The notes beneath the pieces are model-generated. The model ran no database searches. It was not told the origin of the DNA and saw only the letters and a list, made by a program, of their open reading frames with translations. From the NCBI GenBank assembly GCA_016777645.1, contig JADHRC010000004.1, positions 1 to 30,238 of the forward strand: a stretch of DNA of 30,238 bases, read 5' to 3'. Shown in pieces: positions 24,489 through 30,238 of this stretch (its first letter is position 1; the number at the start of each line of letters is the position of its first letter). Both the position numbers and the translations under genes were made by a program. Source of the stretch: Alphaproteobacteria bacterium. Its GTDB lineage: Bacteria > Pseudomonadota > Alphaproteobacteria > Puniceispirillales > Marisalimonadaceae.

Positions 24489-25358
24489 TTAAGGTAAAGG
24501 AATAAATTCCTTTGTGTCATCAACTGGCATTTTGAATTGTTTATCTAACCATTTACTTTTAGCTATTTCTATTAACTCAAGATCTGAAGCAACAAAATTC
24601 CACCATAAATACCTCTTTTCATTTACAGTATCCCCTCCAAGAACTATACAGTGGCAATTTTCTTTTACAGTTATTCTATTAGTAATTTTATTATTTAAAA
24701 TTAACATTTCACCAGCTTTTATTATTTGATCTTGGAAAGATAGTTTTCCTGAAAGCAAGTAAACTGCCATATCTTCAACAGTATTGGGTAATTCTAGAAA
24801 ACTATTAGATTTTACTTTAATTTCCAGGAAAATACCGTTTGAAATATTCTTTAATGGTGATTTTTTCCCGTAGGCAGATCCCATAATAATGTTAACCATC
24901 ATATTCTTATCAATAAAAGAAGGTATTTCTTCTTTTTTATAATTATGAAATTCAGGTTTCATTGTTTCATATTTTTTTGGTAACGCTAACCAACATTGAA
25001 TACCAAAAAGTTTATAGGGGTATTTTATGTCAACAGGCTTTCTTTCGGAGTGAGTTATACCCCTTCCAGATATCATTAAATTAACGTCCCCTGGGCTAAT
25101 CATAAGAGAAGATCCTAGAGAGTCTCTATGAAAAACTTTACCTGAAAACAAATATGTTAATGTGGCAAGACCAATGTGTGGGTGTGGCCTGACATCAAGA
25201 CCACCATCAGTTATAAACTCATTTGGTCCCATTTGATCAAAAAAAATAAACGGGCCTACCATTTGTCTGGTAGAATGCGGCAAAACCCTTCTAACTTCCA
25301 TTCCACCTATATCTCTTGATCTACCCACCAAAAGATTTGGTGATTTAAAGTTTGACAA
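24489..25358 (-). CDS. Pirin family bicupin protein
   Basis: A pirin of 289 residues: a two-domain cupin with the metal site of the N-terminal cupin formed by His59, His61 (RPHPHIGLAT), His103 and Glu105 (GITHSERK), all present. The opening GGMEVRRVLPHSTRQMVGPFIFFDQMGP is diagnostic. Pirins act as quercetin-dioxygenase-like enzymes or as regulators; in Serratia marcescens a pirin modulates pyruvate dehydrogenase activity. It heads the unit that continues with paiB and the sugar-phosphate genes, and shares an 82-nt divergent promoter region with the GlnE-like gene. A role in tuning carbon flux is an inference from position. Confidence 0.9.
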   Translation of the reverse strand: MSNFKSPNLLVGRSRDIGGMEVRRVLPHSTRQMVGPFIFFDQMGPNEFITDGGLDVRPHPHIGLATLTYLFSGKVFHRDSLGSSLMISPGDVNLMISGRGITHSERKPVDIKYPYKLFGIQCWLALPKKYETMKPEFHNYKKEEIPSFIDKNMMVNIIMGSAYGKKSPLKNISNGIFLEIKVKSNSFLELPNTVEDMAVYLLSGKLSFQDQIIKAGEMLILNNKITNRITVKENCHCIVLGGDTVNEKRYLWWNFVASDLELIEIAKSKWLDKQFKMPVDDTKEFIPLP

Positions 25359-25440
25359 TATAATTCCCTTTTGAATGTTGAAACTATTTTACATTATATG
25401 TTAGCCTTAATAAAGTTAACTAATTTATATTGGTTTGTGA

Positions 25441-26952
25441 ATGCTCTACAAAAAACTCCAAATACCAATTAATATACCTTTATCCACTTCTAATGAAAAT
25501 GAGTTTAACGAATTTGATTATGGCACAATAAAATCGATACATTCACTCAATTCAGAACGTATATCAAATATTAAATTTTTTTTTAAAAATTATTTTAGTA
25601 GTAAAATTTCAAAAGTCATTGAAGATGAAATATTTTTATTCTTAAACGAAATTATTCCTATCATTTTTAAATCAAAGTTTAAAATAGAGGGTTTTTACCA
25701 ACTTTTTAGATTTACAAATGAAATATTATACAATTTTCCTTATATTGAAATTTTAGCAAAAAAAACATTTGTTTATGAGAATTTATCAAAAGTTTTTTTG
25801 TTTTCTGGTTATCTAACTAATATTTTGACAAAAGATATTAAATTACTAGACGTCTTACAACCAGAATATGCTATGAGATTAAATGGTAATATTACGTTTT
25901 ATAAAAATTCATTTGATAAAGTAAATTCAAATATTCATGATGAAGAGATTGTATTAAATCATCTTAGACAAAATCAACGCTTACTTAAGTTTCAAATATT
26001 ATTTGCCTTAATTAATCATGAAATAAGCATCAAAAGAGCATCTCAAGAACTTTCTTTACTTGCACAAGCATCATTTGATAGCTGTTTAAAAATAGTAGAA
26101 GAACAAATATCTAATAAATATAAAATTGATAGTCTCAAATATAGTATTGTAGCATATGGACGTTTTGCCACCCTATCGATGACTTCAAATTCAGATTTAG
26201 ACTTAGTTTTTATATATGACGAACAAGCAAAAAATGAAGAACAAAACAGAAGAATTTATATTGAGTTGTTTCGTCAAATAATAAAATTTTTATCAGTAAA
26301 AACTGAAGAAGGTTTCATGTATGAAGTTGATACTAAACTTAAACCTTCTGGAAAAGGCGGTCCAGTAGCTTGTACTTATAAAAGTTTTAAAAACTACCAT
26401 GAGAAAAGATCATTTTCTTGGGAAAAAATAGCGCTAAAAAAAACTAGAGTGATTAATGATAACGTCTTCAACTTCAAAATAAAAAAACTACTTGATAAAC
26501 TAAATTCATATCCGATTTCAGAAAATAAAGTTGCAGACGAAATTTCTATGATGCGAACCAATACTAAAATTAACAATAAAGACTCTATAAAAAAAGAGAC
26601 CTTAAAATGGTTTGAAACAAAATATGCAGGTGGTGGCCAAAGAGATATTGAATATTTAAATTTTTTTAAAGAAAAAAAAACCTTCAAAATTTCAAATGAT
26701 GAGATTGAAAAGAAATTTCTCTTAGTTGAAAAAATGGAAAATTTATATTTTATCTTAGATCAAATTATGAATACTTGCTTTGAAGAAAAAAAACAGGACC
26801 ACCTTCCTTCAAACGCCATAAATTTGATTATTAAAGAAACAAACGAAAAAGATCTTGGAAGCCTTAAAGCAACTATTATGTCAGGTAAAAAAGAATTATA
26901 TAATTGTCTAAATGATGTTGTAGAATCTGCAAAAGTATTAAAACACGATTAA
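25441..26952 (+). CDS. Half-length GlnE-like nucleotidyltransferase (linker plus AT-C domain)
   Basis: This matches the C-terminal half of GlnE, the enzyme that adenylylates glutamine synthetase. GlnE is normally about 950 residues with an N-terminal adenylyl-removing and a C-terminal adenylyltransferase domain; here there are 503. Residues 1 to about 230 resemble the helical linker (FANKTFVYEN-like helices and LLDVLQPEYAMRL). The nucleotidyltransferase core follows: SDLDLVFIYD at 251-260 (Asp252, Asp254), then MYEVDTKLKPSG at 293-304 with Asp297, WEKIALKKTRV at about 327-337, and GGGQRDIEYL near 395. The PSG (not PFG) and the WE..AL..RV pattern favour the AT-C type. The usual GKLGGxE turn is YGRFATLSM (239-247), so the Gly pair is lost. 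No missing half lies in the flanks. I leave the symbol empty because activity is doubtful. Confidence 0.78.
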   Translation: MLYKKLQIPINIPLSTSNENEFNEFDYGTIKSIHSLNSERISNIKFFFKNYFSSKISKVIEDEIFLFLNEIIPIIFKSKFKIEGFYQLFRFTNEILYNFPYIEILAKKTFVYENLSKVFLFSGYLTNILTKDIKLLDVLQPEYAMRLNGNITFYKNSFDKVNSNIHDEEIVLNHLRQNQRLLKFQILFALINHEISIKRASQELSLLAQASFDSCLKIVEEQISNKYKIDSLKYSIVAYGRFATLSMTSNSDLDLVFIYDEQAKNEEQNRRIYIELFRQIIKFLSVKTEEGFMYEVDTKLKPSGKGGPVACTYKSFKNYHEKRSFSWEKIALKKTRVINDNVFNFKIKKLLDKLNSYPISENKVADEISMMRTNTKINNKDSIKKETLKWFETKYAGGGQRDIEYLNFFKEKKTFKISNDEIEKKFLLVEKMENLYFILDQIMNTCFEEKKQDHLPSNAINLIIKETNEKDLGSLKATIMSGKKELYNCLNDVVESAKVLKHD

Positions 26953-26973
26953 ATTATAAAAAACCTCAATTTT

Positions 26974-27042
26974 ATGATTAATTTTTAATCATTAATTAAA
27001 TAATATATTATTAACGCCTAATAATTAGTCATTAATTTAAAT
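26974..27042 (+). repeat. Inverted and direct repeats upstream of amt
   Basis: ATGATTAA at 26974-26981 and TTAATCAT at 26985-26992 form a perfect inverted repeat with a 3-nt centre. TTAATCATTAATTAAAT at 26985-27001 recurs as TTAGTCATTAATTTAAAT at 27025-27042, a spacing of 40 nt (about four helical turns). The block lies between the GlnE-like stop and amt. It could be an operator or a weak terminator; AT-rich DNA gives such repeats by chance fairly often. Confidence 0.35.
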
Positions 27043-27126
27043 CACAAACAACATGTTACTATCAATTTGGATTTAATACTCCATTAACACATATTGAATT
27101 CATATAAATTATAACGGAGTTTGATT

Positions 27127-28425
27127 ATGTCTAATTATCTTAAGGTAATTTTCTTGTTACCTTTAACACTTATGGGTTTTGCCAGTGTAAGCTATGCTGC
27201 CCCGGATCCTGAAACTGCTTACATATTTAATTCATTTTCCTTTTTGGTTCATGGATTTCTAGTCATGTTGATGGCTGCAGGTTTTTGTATGCTGGAAACA
27301 GGTCTTGTTCGAGCCAAAAATGCCGTTGTTCAATGCGCTAAAAATATAGGTCTTTATTCTATAGCTGGTCTAATGTTTGCATTTGTAGGATATAACTTAA
27401 TGTACATGGATGTTTCTGGATGGATTGGAACTCTATCAGTATGGGGACCTTCAGATGAACTCAAAACCTTTGGTGGAGAAAATGATTCAACTTATTCATC
27501 AGGCTCAGATTGGTTTTTTCAGATGGTTTTTTGTGCAACCGCTGCATCTATTGTTAGTGGAGCTGTAGCTGAAAGGGTTAAACTCAAAAGTTTTTTCGTA
27601 TTTGTAGTTCTATTATGCGGCTTTATTTACCCAATACAAGGTTCATGGTCCTGGGGTGGTGGTTTCTTAAGTGAAGCTGGCTTCTTAGATTTTGCAGGTT
27701 CTTCTATTGTACATGGAGTAGGAGGTTGGGCAGCTTTGACAGGTGCAATAATACTAGGCGCAAGAAAAGGTAAATACGCTGAGGATGGAAGTGTCACTCC
27801 AATGCCTGGATCTAATCTTCCATTAGCAACTTTAGGTACTTTTTTGTTATGGTTTGGATGGTTTGGTTTTAATGGTGGATCTCAACTCGCCATGGGGACC
27901 GCGGCAGACGTTGCAGCAATTTCCAACATTTACATTAACACTAACCTAGCTGCAGCAGGCGGAGTTGTTGTTGCTATTATACTAACTATGTTATTTTATA
28001 AAAAAACTGATCTAACAATGGCTTTAAATGGTGCTTTAGGCGGCTTGGTTGCGATAACAGCTGAACCATTAGCGCCATCTCCAATGCTAGCTATTTTTAT
28101 CGGAGCGGTTGGTGGTTTGATAGTAGTTCTTACTATACCTATGCTCGATAAATTTAAAATTGATGATGTTGTAGGTGCTATCCCAGTTCACTTGTTTGCC
28201 GGAATTTGGGGAACGATAGCTGTCGTCTTTTCGAACTCAGACGCATCATTAACAGCACAATTATACGGTATATTTGCTATAGGTGCATTTACAATTATAG
28301 CCTCAGCAGTTGTGTGGTATATAATTAAATTTACCATTGGGGTAAGAGTTACACCAGAAGAAGAAATGGAAGGTGTGGATATGAGTGAAATTGGGATGGA
28401 AGCCTATCCAGATTTCAGAAAATAA
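27127..28425 (+). CDS. amt: Ammonium transporter Amt
   Basis: An Amt/MEP ammonium channel of the inner membrane (432 aa). The N-terminus is a likely signal peptide, residues 1-24 with cleavage after SYA, as in E. coli AmtB. The pore twin histidines are His196 (SIVHGVGG) and His355 (GAIPVHLFAG), and the conserved pore Asp is Asp188 in LDFAG. About eleven membrane segments follow. I choose the ATG at 27127 because GGAG stands 7 nt before it; an in-frame TTG at 27121 lies right against the GGAG and is too close. No glnK gene accompanies it here, unlike many amt loci. It is followed by a strong bidirectional terminator shared with gdhA. Confidence 0.96.
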   Translation: MSNYLKVIFLLPLTLMGFASVSYAAPDPETAYIFNSFSFLVHGFLVMLMAAGFCMLETGLVRAKNAVVQCAKNIGLYSIAGLMFAFVGYNLMYMDVSGWIGTLSVWGPSDELKTFGGENDSTYSSGSDWFFQMVFCATAASIVSGAVAERVKLKSFFVFVVLLCGFIYPIQGSWSWGGGFLSEAGFLDFAGSSIVHGVGGWAALTGAIILGARKGKYAEDGSVTPMPGSNLPLATLGTFLLWFGWFGFNGGSQLAMGTAADVAAISNIYINTNLAAAGGVVVAIILTMLFYKKTDLTMALNGALGGLVAITAEPLAPSPMLAIFIGAVGGLIVVLTIPMLDKFKIDDVVGAIPVHLFAGIWGTIAVVFSNSDASLTAQLYGIFAIGAFTIIASAVVWYIIKFTIGVRVTPEEEMEGVDMSEIGMEAYPDFRK

Positions 28426-28439
28426 ATCTTACCATTTTC

Positions 28440-28466
28440 AAAAAGGGGGGCTTGCCTCCCTTTTTT
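28440..28466. terminator. Bidirectional intrinsic terminator between amt and gdhA
   Basis: A-run plus GGGGGG (28440-28450) pairs with CCTCCC plus T-run (28455-28465) around the CTTG loop, with one G-T wobble. The A- and T-runs on both sides make it work in both directions, ending amt (+) 15 nt after its stop and gdhA (-) right after its stop at 28470. Confidence 0.92.
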
Positions 28467-28469
28467 AAT

Positions 28470-29891
28470 TTAAATTCCTAACGAACTATAACTTTGAACA
28501 ATCCTTTTAACTGCAATAATCATAGCCGCAGTCCTCAAATCTGGTACTCCTTGTTTAGAATTCCATAATTCACTCATAGCTTTGTATGTCTCCATCATAG
28601 TGTCTTCTAATCCAGAACGAACTAAATCCAGCTCAGACATACCATGTGTAGCATTTGACCTGTATTCGCTAGGAAATTTTTTACCAGTCATAACTTCTAA
28701 CCCATCTATCAGATTTGACATTTGACCCTCTTGAGCTCTTCTTTGAAGCCTGCCCAACCTAATCCTACTCAAATTTTTAATCCATTCAAAATAACTTACA
28801 GTTACACCCCCAGCATTTGCATAAAGATCAGGGATTATAATTTTTCCTTTTTTTTGCAATATATCATCTGCTTCAGATGAAATTGGACCATTTGCTGCTT
28901 CTATAATCAATGGAGTTTGTATGCGCTCCGCATTATCTTTATTAATAACTAATTCCATTGCAGCAGGAATTAAAATATCTGCACTTTCCTCAAGAATTTC
29001 TGAACCACTTTCTACAAAACCTCTATATCCCCTTATTGTGCCCTTGGTAATCAAATGGTTTTTCAAAGATTGAATATCTATGCCATTTTTATCAATGACA
29101 GCTCCGTCTCGTTCTATGACATGTGTAACAACAGCTTTGTCTTCTGTGGATAAAAAATAAGCAGCATAAAAACCGACGTTACCTAAACCTTGAACAATTA
29201 TTTTTTTACCTTTTAATCCTTTCGTTAATCCTGTTTTACTTACATCTTTATCATTTTCAAAAAATGCTTTGAGTGCAAATTTAACTCCTCTTCCAGTTGC
29301 CTCTGTTCTGCCAGAAATACCTCCTTTATTAACTGGTTTTCCCGTTACGCACGCCCAAGCATTTAAGTCTGTAGGATTTAACCTTTTATATTCATCAGCC
29401 ATCCAAGCCATTTCACGTTCGCCTGTTCCAATATCTGGGGCTGGCACATTCTGTGAAGGATGAATTAAATCTCTTTTAGCTAGTTCTTGAGTAAAACGCC
29501 TTGTTATTTTTTCTAATTCCTCTACTTTCCATTCGTTTCTGTTTATTATCAAACCTCCTTTAGCTCCTCCAAAAGGGACTTCTACTAGAGCACACTTATA
29601 TGTCATCAATGCAGCAAGAGCCTCCACTTCTTCGTGATTTACTAAAATATCATATCTAATGCCTCCTTTTACAGGCTCAAAATGATCAGAGTGAACAGAA
29701 CGAAAACCAGTAAAAGTATAGATTTGTCCTCTCAACCTGACCCCAAACCTAACTAAATATGTTGAATTAGCCATCATAATTTGTTCAGCCAAATCGTCGG
29801 ATAAAAAATCTTTTCCATATAATTCTTGTATATATTTAGTAGCTTTTTTGAAATTGACTTCAATTGAGTTTAGGAATTCGTTACTTGCCAT
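28470..29891 (-). CDS. gdhA: Glutamate dehydrogenase
   Basis: A Glu/Leu/Phe/Val-dehydrogenase-family enzyme of 473 residues, interconverting glutamate and 2-oxoglutarate plus ammonium. Substrate-site motifs: KGGIRY at 75-80, Lys99 (MTYKCALVEVPFGGAKGG, with the catalytic Lys at 111) and PAPDIGTGEREM (Asp153). The dinucleotide loop GLGNVG is at 235-240, and the second strand ends in an acidic residue (VIERDG, Glu260), which usually favours NAD over NADP. It is somewhat longer than the 410-450 residue hexameric forms but far from the 1,600-residue NAD-GDH. It converges with amt, fitting ammonium assimilation or glutamate catabolism. No strong ribosome-binding site is visible. Confidence 0.94.
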   Translation of the reverse strand: MASNEFLNSIEVNFKKATKYIQELYGKDFLSDDLAEQIMMANSTYLVRFGVRLRGQIYTFTGFRSVHSDHFEPVKGGIRYDILVNHEEVEALAALMTYKCALVEVPFGGAKGGLIINRNEWKVEELEKITRRFTQELAKRDLIHPSQNVPAPDIGTGEREMAWMADEYKRLNPTDLNAWACVTGKPVNKGGISGRTEATGRGVKFALKAFFENDKDVSKTGLTKGLKGKKIIVQGLGNVGFYAAYFLSTEDKAVVTHVIERDGAVIDKNGIDIQSLKNHLITKGTIRGYRGFVESGSEILEESADILIPAAMELVINKDNAERIQTPLIIEAANGPISSEADDILQKKGKIIIPDLYANAGGVTVSYFEWIKNLSRIRLGRLQRRAQEGQMSNLIDGLEVMTGKKFPSEYRSNATHGMSELDLVRSGLEDTMMETYKAMSELWNSKQGVPDLRTAAMIIAVKRIVQSYSSLGI

Positions 29892-29966
29892 TTTATAATC
29901 AATCTTTCATTAAATAACTTACTGCAAGATACCATAAATTCTGTTTGAATAACCTAAAATAGTTTT

Positions 29967-29990
29967 AAAGTAAAAAGTAACGCAAAGTAA
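29967..29990. repeat. Triple AAAGTAA repeat in the gdhA/terB-like intergenic region
   Basis: AAAGTAA occurs at 29967-29973, 29974-29980 and 29984-29990: two copies in tandem and a third after CGC. The block sits in the 187-nt divergent gap, about 76 nt upstream of the gdhA start and 89 nt upstream of the right-edge gene. Regularly repeated short words in a divergent promoter region can be regulator half-sites; I know no regulator for this word. Confidence 0.3.
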
Positions 29991-30078
29991 TTATTATAAA
30001 CTTGAAAAAAGAGCCCTAATAATTCATTTTAATCTTATCAGTTAATTCCAAACCCAAAATAAGCGCACAGGACAAAAA

Positions 30079-30238
30079 ATGTTAACAAATTTAAAGACTG
30101 CTTTTAAAAAAGTTATATCTAAAGATCTTGATAAGAGCGTAACTAATGGAGAAGATGTCCAGGCAATAATAATTTTACTTTTAGAGGCATGTCAAATTGA
30201 CGGCAAAACAGACAATTTAGAAATAAATTATATAAAGA
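30079..30238 (+). CDS. TerB-like protein, 5' part only
   Basis: An open frame from the ATG at 30079 runs off the right edge (53 codons). AGGA stands about 6 nt upstream. The peptide has a helical opening (LTNLKTAFKKVI) and then AIIILLLEACQIDGKTDNLEINYI, which resembles the LLxEAxxxDGxxxxxE pattern of the TerB-like family, small acidic helical proteins with a metal-binding DG motif. Too little is present to be certain or to suggest a function. Confidence 0.6.
   Translation, partial: MLTNLKTAFKKVISKDLDKSVTNGEDVQAIIILLLEACQIDGKTDNLEINYIK

Noticed and set aside
25441..26952. GlnE truncated by frameshift or assembly error
   Set aside because: Upstream is an 82-nt gap before divergent pirin and downstream is a 174-nt AT-rich gap before amt; neither encodes an AR domain, and the frame has a normal start and stop.
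26953..27126. Glutamine riboswitch or sigma54 promoter upstream of amt
   Set aside because: I see neither the glnA-type conserved core nor a GG-N10-GC element.
27121..27126. TTG start of amt
   Set aside because: It lies directly next to the GGAG; the ATG at 27127 has correct spacing and begins a good signal peptide.
1..30238. Mobile elements, prophage, CRISPR arrays, toxin-antitoxin or defence systems
   Set aside because: No transposase, integrase, terminal repeats, regular repeat-spacer pattern or known defence domain was found; the content is core metabolism.

Overview
The window is a strongly AT-rich, densely packed chromosomal segment that looks like a streamlined, probably marine, alphaproteobacterium. 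Lineage evidence: a COQ9-family protein, a DUF1013/TrcR-type regulator (a family I know from Alphaproteobacteria), a proton-translocating transhydrogenase and fluoroacetate-dehalogenase-like gene content, together with very short intergenic gaps and lysine/isoleucine/asparagine-rich proteins. I cannot name the clade from this alone. I see no insertion sequence, prophage, CRISPR array or rRNA; nearly everything is core metabolism.

Layout. 1-1486 (-): the first 495 codons of lepA (EF4), cut by the left edge. 1487-1757: divergent gap holding a candidate promoter, a possible leaderless Leu-rich leader peptide and a GC-rich hairpin in front of leuA. 1758-6683 (+): leuA-ygfZ, a TrcR-like regulator ending in its own terminator, then purE-purK. 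6676-8343 (-): coq9-metA; metA carries Glu at position 111, which predicts acetyl-CoA use. 8491-11766 (+): rpsU with a terminator, then pntA-pntB. 11767-15849 (-): dehalogenase-like hydrolase, pepF-type M3 peptidase, ABC1/UbiB-like atypical kinase. 16011-16087 (-): tRNA-Arg(CCT). 16221-17141 (+): SDR dehydrogenase. 17138-25358 (-): a long probable operon pirin-paiB-fbp-tkt-pgk-gap-rpe-gph. 25441-26952 (+): a half-length GlnE-like protein lacking the adenylyl-removing domain. 27127-28425 (+) amt and 28470-29891 (-) gdhA converge on a shared bidirectional terminator. From 30079 (+) a TerB-like gene runs off the right edge.

How the genes fit together. Two themes stand out. The 17-25 kb operon collects the sugar-phosphate enzymes of gluconeogenesis, the pentose phosphate pathway and the Calvin cycle (Fbp, Tkt, Pgk, Gap, Rpe, Gph), headed by pirin and a PaiB-like flavin protein; no RuBisCO or phosphoribulokinase gene is present here. 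The right end is a nitrogen-assimilation neighbourhood: ammonium uptake (Amt), ammonium fixation or release (GdhA) and a degenerate GlnE-like nucleotidyltransferase. Three convergent gene pairs (purK/metA, pntB/abc1, SDR/gph) overlap or abut at their 3' ends without a visible terminator.

I find no wholly new multi-gene system. The best leads are the leuA leader, the reduced GlnE, the predicted acetyl-type MetA and the dehalogenase-like enzyme with a complete defluorinase-type active site.
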